A stretch of DNA of 64,000 bases. Origin: Gammaproteobacteria bacterium (GTDB lineage Bacteria > Pseudomonadota > Gammaproteobacteria > Pseudomonadales > Porticoccaceae). Below, piece after piece: positions 37,347-46,845 of the stretch. A program made the position numbers and the translations under genes. The notes beneath the pieces are model-generated. The model worked only from the letters and a program-made list of their open reading frames with translations. It was not told the origin of the DNA and made no database searches. Where the stretch lies: the NCBI GenBank assembly GCA_016708925.1, contig JADJET010000014.1, positions 8,900-72,899 on the forward strand, read 5' to 3'. Each line of letters begins with the position of its first letter. Position 1 is the first letter of the stretch.

Positions 37347-38440
37347 GGCTGGAATGCGCCCTTGAGGTGAGTCACCCGGGGTTCGTGCTCGGCGTCGCGG
37401 AGACGATCGACCTTGCCGGGATCACTGCCGTGATGGGGGTATCCGGCAGCGGCAAGAGCACCCTGTTGCGCGCGCTGGCCGGGCTGGAAACTCCGGCGTC
37501 GGCGCACATCGTTATCGACGGCGAAGTGTTGCTGGACAGCGCCCGCGGTGTGAATCAGCCGCCCTATCGGCGCGGGATCGGTTATGTGTTCCAGGACGCG
37601 CGGCTGTTTGCGCACCGCGACGTGAGGGGCAATCTGCACTACGCGCTGCATCGGGCGCGCCCGGGCGCTGATGCGCCGGCTTTCGACGAGGTCGTCGCCG
37701 CGCTCGATCTGGCGCCGCTGTTGGGCCGCCGCGTTGGCGGTCTGTCCGGCGGCGAGCGTCAGCGCGTGGCCATCGCCCGGGCGTTGCTGGCCAATCCGCG
37801 CCTGCTGTTGCTGGACGAGCCGCTGGCGGCGCTGGATCTGAAACGCAAGGCGGAGTTGCTGCCCTACATTCGCCAGTTGCCGGCGCGCTTCGGCATTCCA
37901 CTGATCTACGTTTCCCACGCCGTGGAGGAAGTCGCCCAGCTCGCCGACCGCGTGCTGATCCTGGCCGACGGTCGCGTGGTTGCGCGCGGCCTGGTCCATG
38001 AAGTGCTGGAGCGGCCGGAAGCCGAGGCGGTATCCGGCCATTTTGATGCCGGTGTGGTGCTCAACGGGAGCGTGATGGGGCAGGTGCCCGAGTACGCGCT
38101 GACGGAAATCGCGGTTGCGGGGCAGCGCATGGCGGTGCCCCGGATCGAGGTCGCGGTCGGGTCTCCCGTGCGTTTGCGGGTGCGTGCCCGGGATGTGGCG
38201 ATTGCCTTGCAGCGCATCGAGGGTGTCAGCATTCGCAATCAGCTTGCCGCGATTGTGCTGCGCATTGCCGAGGATTCCGCCGGTGCGAACGCCGAGGTGC
38301 TGCTTGCCCTTGGCCCGGAGGAGGGCGGTGCACACCTGCGCGCCCGCATCACCCGCGAAGCGGTGGCGACACTTGGACTGGCCGCGCGGCAGCGGGTGTG
38401 GGCGCTGGTGAAAAGCGTCAGTTTCGAGCCGCCCCGGTGA
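37343..38440 (+). CDS. modC: Molybdate ABC transporter ATP-binding protein ModC
   Basis: ATPase of the molybdate importer, 365 residues. Walker A GVSGSGKSTLLRALAGL, signature LSGGERQRVAIARAL and Walker B LLLLDEPLAALD form the ATPase. From about residue 290 a TOBE domain (RVRARDVAIALQRIEGVSIRNQL) binds oxyanion and can feed back on transport. It completes modABC. A 2OG-Fe(II) oxygenase gene converges on it. Confidence 0.94.
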   Translation: MRLECALEVSHPGFVLGVAETIDLAGITAVMGVSGSGKSTLLRALAGLETPASAHIVIDGEVLLDSARGVNQPPYRRGIGYVFQDARLFAHRDVRGNLHYALHRARPGADAPAFDEVVAALDLAPLLGRRVGGLSGGERQRVAIARALLANPRLLLLDEPLAALDLKRKAELLPYIRQLPARFGIPLIYVSHAVEEVAQLADRVLILADGRVVARGLVHEVLERPEAEAVSGHFDAGVVLNGSVMGQVPEYALTEIAVAGQRMAVPRIEVAVGSPVRLRVRARDVAIALQRIEGVSIRNQLAAIVLRIAEDSAGANAEVLLALGPEEGGAHLRARITREAVATLGLAARQRVWALVKSVSFEPPR

Positions 38441-38457
38441 GCCGGGCGATCTGCGAT

Positions 38458-38473
38458 GAATTTCGAGAAATTC
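38458..38473. repeat. Short inverted repeat between convergent genes
   Basis: GAATTTC, GA, GAAATTC forms a small palindrome in the 69-bp gap between modC and the minus-strand oxygenase gene. There is no T-run, so a terminator or operator role is only possible. Confidence 0.3.
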
Positions 38474-38509
38474 CCAGCGCGACTCGATGACCGATGTTCC
38501 CAGGGCCGG

Positions 38510-39145
38510 TTAACGAATATGTAGCACTTCCTTCATGAAATGCGTCGAGAGCCGGCTGGCGCGCTGGCGCAGTAGCGCCCAGGGGCTGGCGTCGAGGTAG
38601 TTGACCTGCACCATGCGACGCTCGCCGACGAAGCGGCTGTGGCCGTGCCAGGAATGATCGGTGCGGCGAAAGGCGATCAATGTGCCGGCGACCGGCACCA
38701 CTTCGGCGGCGTAATCCTCCAGATTGTCGGGCGAGCGCAGGAAGCGCAGCCGGCCTTCGGGCGAGGGCCATTCCGGGTTGAAATAGAGCAGCACGGTGAG
38801 CAGCTTGCTCTTGTGGTCGGTGTGAATGTTGCCGTCGGTGCGCTCGCAGTATTTGCGCACCGTGATGGTGGTGGGCAACGTCTCCAGCGGCATGTCGAAG
38901 TGCGCACCCAGGGCACGGGCGAGCCCTTCCCCTTGCAGTTCCGCCATCAGCTGGTTGAAGGCCGGTCCGGCGCTGAGGTCTTCCAGCGTGTGATTGGCGG
39001 CGGATTCGATGGCCGGATAATCCGCGTGGACAGCGGCCTGCGCCGCCGCGCCCAGGGCGTCGGGTACGACCAGGAAATCAAAGGGGTCGCGCACCAGGGG
39101 CGCGCGGCGCACAGCGTCAAGATCGATCAACGACAAGCGGGACAC
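38510..39145 (-). CDS. 2-oxoglutarate/Fe(II)-dependent oxygenase
   Basis: A 211-residue double-stranded beta-helix oxygenase. The metal-binding HxD is His108-Thr-Asp110 (GNIHTDHKSKLLTVLLYFN), the distal His is 167 or 169 (SWHGHS), and Arg177 in GERRMVQVNYL would hold 2-oxoglutarate. WPSPEGRLRFL and VPVAGTLIAFRRTDHSWHG resemble prolyl-4-hydroxylase-like enzymes. A GTG at 39145 starts the protein. Its neighbours are glycosyltransferase-like genes; the substrate is unknown. Confidence 0.85.
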   Translation of the reverse strand: MSRLSLIDLDAVRRAPLVRDPFDFLVVPDALGAAAQAAVHADYPAIESAANHTLEDLSAGPAFNQLMAELQGEGLARALGAHFDMPLETLPTTITVRKYCERTDGNIHTDHKSKLLTVLLYFNPEWPSPEGRLRFLRSPDNLEDYAAEVVPVAGTLIAFRRTDHSWHGHSRFVGERRMVQVNYLDASPWALLRQRASRLSTHFMKEVLHIR

Positions 39146-39306
39146 CTCGGTTCAGGTTGTGGTGGCGAGCCTACACCGATCCGCTGCCCTCCCGCCAGAG
39201 CCGGGGCCTGCGTCAGGTCATGGCGACGGCGATTCAGATGGATGCTCGCCCGCGGTTGGCCTTGGTATAGTGGAGTCCCCGCCAGCCACCGGTTTGATTC
39301 CGCCCG

Positions 39307-40254
39307 ATGGAACACTGCGTCTTTATCCAGACCAACCACAAGCAGATTGTCGGCGCCAAAGTCGCCGCCTACGCCCTGCGCCGCTTTTCGCAGCACAACG
39401 ACCAGTTCGACGTGCGCATCATCGATACCCGCGATTATCCCTGTTTCGAGGCACGGGAAGGGCAGAGCTATCTGCGCGACGGCGTCAAACGGGTCTGGCT
39501 CAACGACGACTTGCAGTCGTTCACGCCCACCCGGTTCATGCCGCCGGCGTTGATGAACTACACCGGGCGCGCCCTGGTGATCGACCCGGACGTGTTCGCC
39601 GCCGCCGATGTCTGGGCACTGCTCAACCGCGACATGGGCGGCAAGGCCATCCTGTGCCGGATGCGTTCGGGGCCCAAGGGTCTGATCGACAAATGCTTCG
39701 CGAGCAGTGTGATGTTGCTCGACTGTGCGCAATTGAAGCACTGGGATGTGGAGCAGCGTTTCAACGCCATGTTCGACTTCACGCAGGATTACCAGCCCTG
39801 GGTGTGTCTCAAGGATGAGCCGCGCGACAGCATCGGGTTTTTCGAGCCGACGTGGAACGATTTCGACCACTTCACGCCGGAGACCCGGATGCTCCACACC
39901 ACGCGCCGCAAGACCCAGCCCTGGAAGACCGGTCTGCCGGTGGACTGGCGGCCGGCCGAGCGCTTCCGGCTGTTTCCGCCCGCCGCCTGGCTGCTGCGCC
40001 TGCGCCGGCACCTGTTCGGGGAATACGGCCTGATGGGCAATTACCGCGCCCATCCGGACCGGAACCAGGAGCGGTTTTTCTTCGGCCTGGTCAAGGAGTG
40101 CCTGGCCAAGGGTCTGCTGGACGAGCCCCTGTTGCGCGCCGAGATGGCCCGCAATCATGTGCGCCACGATCTGTTCGAGGTGCTTGCGCGCACGCCGGAT
40201 CTGCCGCCGGCGCCGCTGCATCCGTTGTCGAGTCAGGTCGCGAACGCGGCCTGA
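39307..40254 (+). CDS. Putative glycosyltransferase (GT-A/GT8-like), hypothetical
   Basis: A 315-residue soluble protein. The N-terminal FIQTNHKQIVGAKVAAYALRRFSQH, central YTGRALVIDPDVFAAADVWALL and KAILCRMRSGPKGLID have the look of GT-A glycosyltransferases of the GT8 type: a DxD-like Asp-Pro-Asp after a hydrophobic strand, then a substrate loop. This is an inference from pattern, not a firm family match. It converges on the third ELM1-family gene with 12 bp between stops, supporting a role in the same envelope pathway. Confidence 0.6.
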   Translation: MEHCVFIQTNHKQIVGAKVAAYALRRFSQHNDQFDVRIIDTRDYPCFEAREGQSYLRDGVKRVWLNDDLQSFTPTRFMPPALMNYTGRALVIDPDVFAAADVWALLNRDMGGKAILCRMRSGPKGLIDKCFASSVMLLDCAQLKHWDVEQRFNAMFDFTQDYQPWVCLKDEPRDSIGFFEPTWNDFDHFTPETRMLHTTRRKTQPWKTGLPVDWRPAERFRLFPPAAWLLRLRRHLFGEYGLMGNYRAHPDRNQERFFFGLVKECLAKGLLDEPLLRAEMARNHVRHDLFEVLARTPDLPPAPLHPLSSQVANAA

Positions 40255-40266
40255 GCCGGAGCGAAG

Positions 40267-41340
40267 CTAGCCTTTGAACAGCGCGCGGACCCGCTCCGCC
40301 GCGCGCGCCACATCCGCGCCGGGGTCGATATCGGCCCGGAGCGAATCCCCGCTCAGGGGTGCGTCGAGCCAGGTCGCCAGACCCCGCGCCACCAGATCCT
40401 GCTGAATCCTTGCGACATCGCGACGCATCCGGCGCGGGCCGAAGGCCATGGCGAGCCGGTGGCTCAGGGGCTTGGTGCGCCAATTGTGGATTTTGAGCCA
40501 CCAGCGTCCGGGGTCGTCCATCGCGAACAGATGCACCGGTTTGCCCATCGCCACGGCTTCCGCCAGCATCGACATGCTCTCGCCGGTCAGCACAAAGCGA
40601 TCCGCCAGTCCCAGGTAGGCCCGATAAGGGTTGGGTCGGGTGCTGTCCCGCCAGTCGTGACGCCAGGCGGGTACGCCCAGCGTCGCCCAGAACGCCGCGC
40701 TGGCGTCGGGTGGAGTGCGGCGGCTGTCGGTGACCAGCACCGAGCCGCCCACGGCCGCGATCAGGGCATTGACCTGAAGTGCCAGTCTGTGACCCTTGGC
40801 GGGCGTGAAAACGAAAGGGCCGCTGTCGCCGCCCAGCAGCACCGCCGTGTAGGGCGGCTTCAGCCCGCCGAGTTGTGGGGCGAGCGCTGCGGCTTCCGTC
40901 CGCACCTGCGCGCGGTCGATGCGATGCATCGGCAAGCGGTTGTGGACGATATTGGCTGCCGTCGGCAAAAAATACTGCGGCGTGGTCACGATCAGATCGA
41001 AGGCGGCGAGCGGCGCCCAGGGTCGGCCGATATGCACCAGCCGGGCGCGGCCGCCGCTGCGCTTTTTCAGCCAGCGCGCCACGGGTTCGTTGCGGCGCCC
41101 GGCGCTGATCACCAGTTCCGGCCAGGGCGGTTGTAGCGCGCTGGAGCGGCGCCGGTCGATGCCCGCCAATGTGGTGCCCGCGCTGCGGTTGGTGAGGAGT
41201 TCCCAGGGGCGATTGACGATCTGCTTGCTGGCGAACGGCCAGCCCAGTGCTTCCGCCAGCGCCAGCACCTGCTGGTTGTCGCCGGCCTTCTCGCCCAGCA
41301 ACACCCAGACCCGGGGGGGATCGGCTTGCGGTGCGGTCAT
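40267..41340 (-). CDS. ELM1/DUF1022 family protein, paralogue 3
   Basis: A 357-residue family member starting MTAPQADPPRVWVLLGEKAGDN, then QQVLALAEALGWPFASKQI. RSSALQPPWPELVISAGRRNEPVARWLKKRSGG and AVLLGGDSGPFVFTPAKGHRLA are nearly the same words as in paralogue 1, which is its closest relative in the window. FVLTGESMSMLAEAVAMGKPVHLF is the C-terminal motif. Three such genes within 11 kb is unusual. Confidence 0.85.
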   Translation of the reverse strand: MTAPQADPPRVWVLLGEKAGDNQQVLALAEALGWPFASKQIVNRPWELLTNRSAGTTLAGIDRRRSSALQPPWPELVISAGRRNEPVARWLKKRSGGRARLVHIGRPWAPLAAFDLIVTTPQYFLPTAANIVHNRLPMHRIDRAQVRTEAAALAPQLGGLKPPYTAVLLGGDSGPFVFTPAKGHRLALQVNALIAAVGGSVLVTDSRRTPPDASAAFWATLGVPAWRHDWRDSTRPNPYRAYLGLADRFVLTGESMSMLAEAVAMGKPVHLFAMDDPGRWWLKIHNWRTKPLSHRLAMAFGPRRMRRDVARIQQDLVARGLATWLDAPLSGDSLRADIDPGADVARAAERVRALFKG

Positions 41341-41430
41341 GGGGATCCGACTGCCGTCATCAACGCGGCATTCCAGCCGTGTGACCCGACGCCGGATCGC
41401 GTCGCGACCACGCCCGCGCGCGGCCGATGG

Positions 41431-41904
41431 TCATCCCGAGTAGTGGCGCGCGAGCGCGGCGCTGCCGCGCTGGGCGTCGGCGATGCGGCGTGCCACGCGC
41501 TCCAGGTGTTCGCCGCGCACATTGAGATCCCACAGCGCCGGGGTACCGTTGGCGATCTCGTGGTAGCTGTTGAACAGGCCGTCGGCAAAACCGAACATGG
41601 CGACGCCGACGGCGACGATGCGCTTGCCCTCGCTGAAGCGGTTGATCGAGCGGAAGCTGGCGGTATAGCGGACATAGCCGCGACGGTCGTCGGCCACCGG
41701 GTCGTGCATGTCCCAGAGCCAGCGGTCGCCGTCCTTGTACCAGTCGTCGACCAGCATGCGCGCGATGGCGTCGCGGCCGCGAACGGCACCGTAGATGGCG
41801 TCGTGATAGACCGCGTCCGGGGTGAACAGGCTGCCGAACGTAGTGCCATCGCGCGCTTCGACAGCGCGGGCAAAGCGTTCGACGCGCTCGGCGAAGTCTT
41901 TCAT
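41431..41904 (-). CDS. SnoaL-like/NTF2-fold protein
   Basis: A 157-residue protein with the NTF2-like cone fold pattern: FARAVEARDGTTFGSLFTPDAVYHDAIYGAVRGRDAIARML followed by a strand-rich half (GYVRYTASFRSINRF). The family contains small isomerases, hydratases and binding proteins; no catalytic residues can be assigned. The ATG at 41904 is chosen over a much longer open frame. It lies downstream of a crotonase on the same strand and is probably part of the catabolic gene set. Confidence 0.75.
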   Translation of the reverse strand: MKDFAERVERFARAVEARDGTTFGSLFTPDAVYHDAIYGAVRGRDAIARMLVDDWYKDGDRWLWDMHDPVADDRRGYVRYTASFRSINRFSEGKRIVAVGVAMFGFADGLFNSYHEIANGTPALWDLNVRGEHLERVARRIADAQRGSAALARHYSG

Positions 41905-41978
41905 GGCATGGTCCTCGGCGCGTGTGGTTATTGTGTTGTCAGGAGCATTTTGGCGTAAGGAGCGGTTTGTGGTGAAGC

Positions 41979-42791
41979 TTATTTTCCCGTAAAGCACGGC
42001 GCGCGTTTTTCCAGAAACGCGGCCTGACCTTCTTTCAGATCGCTGCTGGCGAAGGCTTCGGCCACCAGGCGCGCGGCCTCGGCGCGCACCTCGGCGGACA
42101 GCGCGGGCGCTTCGACCAGGTTCATGATGCGCTTGATGCCGCGCAGCGCCAGCGGCGCATTGCGGCTGATTTCCTCGGCCATGGCGAAGGTCTGCGCAGC
42201 GAGCTGATCCGCGCTCACCCAGTGATCGACGATGCCGAGCGCGTGCAAGGGTTGGCCGCGATAGGTGCGGCCGGTGAAAAACATTTCGCGGGCGCGCGCG
42301 CTGCCCAGCACCTGAATGAACTGCACCAGGCCCTCGGCACCGTAGACCACGCCCAGTCTGGCCGGCGGCATGCCCATCGAAACATGATCGGCGGCGATGC
42401 GCAGATCGCAACACAGCGCCAGATGCAATGCGCCGCCGAAGCAGTGGCCGTTGATCATGGCGATGGTGGGGTAGGGGAAGTGCCTGATGGCGGCCAGCGC
42501 GCGGTCGAAGGGTGTGCCCGGGCGCCGCTCCGATTCGTGGGATGCGCCCGCGGGCCCCACGGTTTCGATCGCGTTGATGTCGTAACCCGCCGAAAACGCC
42601 CGGTCGCCGGCGCCGGTGACGATCACCACGCGCACGTCGCCGCGCGCGGTCCAGGCATCGAGTGTGGCGCAAAAACTTTCGAGCAGTTGCGGCGACAGGG
42701 CGTTGCGCTGCGCCGGACGATTGAAGGTGAGAATGCCGATGGCGCCCCGGCATTCGGACAGCAGAACGTCTGGCGTTGCGGGCGAGCTCAT
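41979..42791 (-). CDS. Crotonase-superfamily enzyme lacking the hydratase glutamates
   Basis: A 270-residue enoyl-CoA hydratase/isomerase-fold protein with the CoA-oxyanion segments FSAGYDINAIE and INGHCFGGALHLALCCDLRIA. The two catalytic Glu of enoyl-CoA hydratase are replaced (His123 and Pro143: GGALHLAL and GMPPARLG). LGVVYGAEGLVQFIQVLG recalls methylmalonyl-CoA decarboxylase. It is therefore probably not a hydratase; a decarboxylase, hydrolase or isomerase role is more likely. Same strand as the RND exporter upstream. Confidence 0.85.
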   Translation of the reverse strand: MSSPATPDVLLSECRGAIGILTFNRPAQRNALSPQLLESFCATLDAWTARGDVRVVIVTGAGDRAFSAGYDINAIETVGPAGASHESERRPGTPFDRALAAIRHFPYPTIAMINGHCFGGALHLALCCDLRIAADHVSMGMPPARLGVVYGAEGLVQFIQVLGSARAREMFFTGRTYRGQPLHALGIVDHWVSADQLAAQTFAMAEEISRNAPLALRGIKRIMNLVEAPALSAEVRAEAARLVAEAFASSDLKEGQAAFLEKRAPCFTGK

Positions 42792-42848
42792 CGGTACACC
42801 TCCGTTGTGGCGGACATTCTCAGGGTGCCGTTTGCGATGGTGCGATCA

Positions 42849-45260
42849 TCAGTGTGCGGTCCCGAGCGCGAATTGCGACAGGTCGACCTGTTCACCGACC
42901 ATCAAATCGTCGCGACTGAGGAATTTCGGTTTCACGAACCACACCACCAGCGGTAGCACCACCAGGGACAGCACCATATTGATCAGCATGATGGCGACCA
43001 GCAGCATGCCCATGTCGGCCATGAATTTCAGATCCGACAGGAAGTACCAGGGCAGAATGCCGATCAGCATGATGCTCGCCGTAAACATGATCGCCTTGCC
43101 GGTAGTGGTGAGCGCCGCATGAATCGCGGCTTTCAGGTCGTGATTGCGCGCCGTGTATTCCTCGCAAATACGGCTCAACAGATAGATACCGTAGTCGATA
43201 CCGATGCCGACGCCCATTACCGCGACGATGGTGGCATTGATATCCATGCCGATGCCGAGCGCATACATGGAGGCACCCAGCATGAAGTTCGACAGGTTTA
43301 CCGGTGCCAGCAAAATGAGGGCCGCGACGATGGAGCGGTAGGCATAGGCCGCGATCACCATTACCGCGAGGTTCACCAGTCCGAGAATGAACCAGTGATA
43401 GCGTTCGACGACATTGTTCATCGCCTGTTGCAACGCGATCACGCCGGTGCCCAGACGCACGCGAAATTCGCGATGATCTTCGCCGACGGCATCGACCGCG
43501 CGTTTGGCGCTGGCCAGTGCCGCGTCCACAGTCTCCTGTTTGTTGTCCTTGAACCACACGGAAACGGTGGAATTCTGGAACTGAAAATCCGCGATGGTGG
43601 CGAAGTTCAGCGGGTCGGTACCGAAGGTGGCGGCAAACCCGGCGGCGGCCACGGCTTCGTCAGTGGGATCAAGGTCCAGCCACTTGGGGTTGCCCCCCGA
43701 GTAGAGGCGGAACACTTCCCGCATATAGTCGGTAAACGACAGGGTCGCGCGCGGCGGCGCCTCCAGGTCTCTTTCCATGATGCTCTGGATCCTGGTCGAC
43801 ACCGCCACTACATCGGGCGTGCGCGCGATGCGCCGGTCGTGTTCGTGCTCCTTCGCTTCGAGCACGATTTCCAGGGTGTTCATGCCGGGAAAATGCGCGT
43901 TGATGGCGCGTACGGCGGTGTTGTACTCCGACTCGTACCACAGCAGGTTGCTGCCTTCGACGGGGTTGCCGATCTTGATCAGCGAGTTCATGTAGATGGA
44001 AGCAGCGCCGATGATGACCGTGATCGCCAGGGTGGCAAGCGCCGGTTTGCCCACCGTGATTCGGGAAATGCCGGACAGCAGTTTTTCTTCCAGCAAATGA
44101 ATGCCGGATTCCTTTTCCTTGCCACCGACAATTTTTTCGAGGTTTTTCGGCGCCGGCAGATACGAGAGCAGAATCGAGATCAGAAACACTCCGGTCGGGA
44201 TGATCCAGAGCGCCCAGAAACCGCAGAACAGCGCGTGGTTCTCCATGGTCTTGATCGGCGCCACGGCGATGAAGATGATGCCGAACACGTCGGTCATGAT
44301 GCCCAGAATCGACGGCGCCATCATGATCGCCATGGTGACTTCGGCGGCCTTGCGCCGGTCCTTCAGGTGCATCAGGACTTCGTAATAGCGCTCCGTGTAT
44401 TGCACGCAGTGGGAGAACGAGCGCGCCACCAGCAGCAGCGGTACGATCATCAGCAGCGGTTCGATGGGCCGATCGAGCCAGCCGATGAAGCCAAAGCCCC
44501 ACAGTCCCGCCACCGCCGCGCAGACGATGGGCGTCGTAACGCCCGCTACATTGCGCATGTAGAGCAGCAGCGCAACCATCAATGCGACGATGGTGACCGC
44601 GAAAATGCTGTAGGTCTGCTTCTGGAGCTTGTAGACCCAACCGGTCAGGGTCGGCTGGCCCGCGACATGAACATCGTGGTCGGCGTCCCGCGCTTTTTCG
44701 ACCAGCTCCTGCACAAAGGCAAAAGATTCGCCGTAGTCGATCGAATCCAGAAATGCGACGTTGATCAGGGTCGCGGTTTCGTCGGGCGATATGTAAAACA
44801 GTCGCGCGTTGGGCGACATGGCCACGCGTGCCTTGAATTCCGCCACCTGCGCCGGTGTGCTCGGGGCCTCGTTGTCCATCAGCGGCTGTAGCTCAACACC
44901 ATCCGAGGTGGCTTCGGCATAACGGAGCTTTTCGGTGGAGATCGAAATCAGGGTGTCGTGGTTCGCCTTGGGAGCGAGGTCCAGATCCCGGGTCAGTTTC
45001 CAGACCTTGCTCAGGGTCTCGGGGTTGTAGATGTCGCCCTGCTTGCGCTTGACCATCACTGAGATCAGCTGCGGATTGCCGAAGTTGGGGTGGTCGAAGT
45101 GGACCTGCACGAACGGATCGTCAGTGGGTAGCAGATCCTTGAAGATGGTGCGGATCTGCACTTGGGGAATGCCGGCGCTGAATGCGAGGGTTGTCAGGAT
45201 GAAGGCGACGCCGACCAGGCCGCGATGATCCATGATCCATTTTGCCAGACGGAATCTCAT
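42849..45260 (-). CDS. RND superfamily exporter (MMPL/COG1033 type)
   Basis: An 803-residue inner-membrane exporter with two halves, each with one membrane helix, a large periplasmic domain and five further helices. LLLVARSFSHCVQYTERYYEVL and GVGIGIDYGIYLLSRICEEY are the paired proton-relay helices of the MMPL group. Relatives move hydrophobic lipids such as hopanoids or steroids. The ATG at 45260 gives MRFRLAKWIMDHRGLVGVAF, the usual start. It lies next to acyl-CoA-metabolism genes. Confidence 0.88.
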   Translation of the reverse strand: MRFRLAKWIMDHRGLVGVAFILTTLAFSAGIPQVQIRTIFKDLLPTDDPFVQVHFDHPNFGNPQLISVMVKRKQGDIYNPETLSKVWKLTRDLDLAPKANHDTLISISTEKLRYAEATSDGVELQPLMDNEAPSTPAQVAEFKARVAMSPNARLFYISPDETATLINVAFLDSIDYGESFAFVQELVEKARDADHDVHVAGQPTLTGWVYKLQKQTYSIFAVTIVALMVALLLYMRNVAGVTTPIVCAAVAGLWGFGFIGWLDRPIEPLLMIVPLLLVARSFSHCVQYTERYYEVLMHLKDRRKAAEVTMAIMMAPSILGIMTDVFGIIFIAVAPIKTMENHALFCGFWALWIIPTGVFLISILLSYLPAPKNLEKIVGGKEKESGIHLLEEKLLSGISRITVGKPALATLAITVIIGAASIYMNSLIKIGNPVEGSNLLWYESEYNTAVRAINAHFPGMNTLEIVLEAKEHEHDRRIARTPDVVAVSTRIQSIMERDLEAPPRATLSFTDYMREVFRLYSGGNPKWLDLDPTDEAVAAAGFAATFGTDPLNFATIADFQFQNSTVSVWFKDNKQETVDAALASAKRAVDAVGEDHREFRVRLGTGVIALQQAMNNVVERYHWFILGLVNLAVMVIAAYAYRSIVAALILLAPVNLSNFMLGASMYALGIGMDINATIVAVMGVGIGIDYGIYLLSRICEEYTARNHDLKAAIHAALTTTGKAIMFTASIMLIGILPWYFLSDLKFMADMGMLLVAIMLINMVLSLVVLPLVVWFVKPKFLSRDDLMVGEQVDLSQFALGTAH

Positions 45261-45663
45261 TGACTGCGGATCTCCAACGCAACATTGTGGCAACCATGAA
45301 AAATCCAGGCTCTGGTGAGAGACCTGTCGCTATACGGAGCCGGGGGTGTGCCCGAGCCTGCACGCGCAACGCGACACAAATGACCGGCCGATGGCTGTGG
45401 ATCACGGCGCCGAACATGGCGTGGTGCACGGGACATCGTCCGTGGCTCGTACCATCATCGGGGCATCGGGGTCGTAGCGCCGCGACGAAGCTCGCTCTAT
45501 CGGCGAGATGTTCGCAATTGGCGGCGCTCAGCTCAGGCACGGGCGACCGGTTGGTCGCAGTGCGTGGGAATCGTACCCGACATGGTTGTACGACGCTACA
45601 GCCGCAGATTGCAGAGGCTACGGACGATTTCGCCTGTGGCATCGCACAGGCTAGAATCCGGGA
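45261..45663. other. 403-bp divergent intergenic region
   Basis: Separates the minus-strand RND exporter from a plus-strand acyl-CoA dehydrogenase and must hold both promoters. An open frame runs through it (45242-45667), but it lacks family-like sequence. No clear operator, hairpin terminator or repeat was recognised. Confidence 0.4.
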
Positions 45664-46845
45664 ATGAACAATAAGACCGCACTGGATAACTTTCGCACCG
45701 ACATCGCAGGCTGGCTGGATGAGTGGTATCCCGCCGTGCTGCGCCCGCTGGACGCTGCGCGCGACATGCAGCCGGAAACCGTCAGGAATGCCGAGCGACG
45801 CTGGCAGCGCCTGCGGGCCGAGCAGGGCTGGCTTGCTCCCACCTGGCCGCGGGAATATGGCGGCGCCGGGCTCGACAAGGATCAGGCCCGCGTGCTGGCG
45901 CAGGAGTTGCGCCGCGTCGGTGTGCGACCGCCACCGATCAGCGCGGGGCTGTCGCTGTTGGGGCCGGTGCTGCTTCAACGCGGCACGCCGGAACAGAAAC
46001 TGCGACATCTTCCGGGCATCGCCCGCGATGAGGTGATGTGGTGCCAAGGCTACAGCGAGCCGGGCGCGGGCTCCGATCTCGCGAGCCTCACCACCCACGC
46101 CGTGCTCGACGGCGATCATTTCGTGGTCGATGGGCAGAAAATCTGGACCTCCCATGCGGACAAGGCGGACTGGATGTTCTGTCTGGTGCGCACCGACCTC
46201 GAGGCGCCCCAGCACGAAGGCATCAGCTTTCTGCTGATCGACATGAAGACACCGGGGATTTCGGTGGCGCCGATTCGGTTGATCAGCGGGCCATCGGCGT
46301 TCTGCCAGACGTTTTTCGATCAGGTACGGGTGCCGAAGGAAAATCTGCTCGGCAAGCTCGGCGAAGGCTGGACCATTGCCAAACAACTGTTGCAGCACGA
46401 GCGCCAGGCGCTGGGCTCCATCGGGCGCGGCGATCTCGGGCGCGCGCAGACGCTGCCGGAGCTGGCGAAGCAGGAGCTGGGCAGCGAGGGTGTGCGCATC
46501 GCCGATCCCGTGCTGCGTGCGCAGGTCGCGCAGTGCGAGCTGGACAGTCTCGCGCTGCGGCTGACCATGAACCGCAGCGCCGACGCAGCCAGCGCCGGTC
46601 GCGGCGGCGATCACATCGCGTCCATGCTGAAGCTGTATGGCAGCGCGCTCACCAACCGTCGCCACGAACTCATGATGACCTTGCTCGGTGCCGACGGCCT
46701 GGGCTGGGAAGGCCCCGGCTTCGATGACGCGGCATTGCGCACCACGCGCCAGTGGCTGCGCGCCAAGGGCAATGCCATCGAAGGCGGCACCAATGAGATT
46801 CAGCGCAACGTGATTGCCAAGCGCATCCTGGGACTGCCGGAATGA
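45664..46845 (+). CDS. Acyl-CoA dehydrogenase (alpha-type, with catalytic Glu)
   Basis: A 393-residue flavoprotein with QGYSEPGAGSDLASLTTHAV in the beta domain and EGGTNEIQRNVIAKRILGLP at the end; Glu373 is the expected base. DGQKIWTSHADKADWMFCLVRT is typical of enzymes acting on branched or ring-bearing CoA esters. Its stop overlaps the next acyl-CoA dehydrogenase gene by four bases. In steroid-degrading bacteria such adjacent pairs form alpha2beta2 enzymes. Confidence 0.88.
   Translation: MNNKTALDNFRTDIAGWLDEWYPAVLRPLDAARDMQPETVRNAERRWQRLRAEQGWLAPTWPREYGGAGLDKDQARVLAQELRRVGVRPPPISAGLSLLGPVLLQRGTPEQKLRHLPGIARDEVMWCQGYSEPGAGSDLASLTTHAVLDGDHFVVDGQKIWTSHADKADWMFCLVRTDLEAPQHEGISFLLIDMKTPGISVAPIRLISGPSAFCQTFFDQVRVPKENLLGKLGEGWTIAKQLLQHERQALGSIGRGDLGRAQTLPELAKQELGSEGVRIADPVLRAQVAQCELDSLALRLTMNRSADAASAGRGGDHIASMLKLYGSALTNRRHELMMTLLGADGLGWEGPGFDDAALRTTRQWLRAKGNAIEGGTNEIQRNVIAKRILGLPE

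Noticed and set aside
45242..45667. A 141-codon plus-strand frame in the RND/acyl-CoA dehydrogenase gap
   Set aside because: No conserved-looking segment, and it would overlap both flanking gene starts; treated as intergenic.
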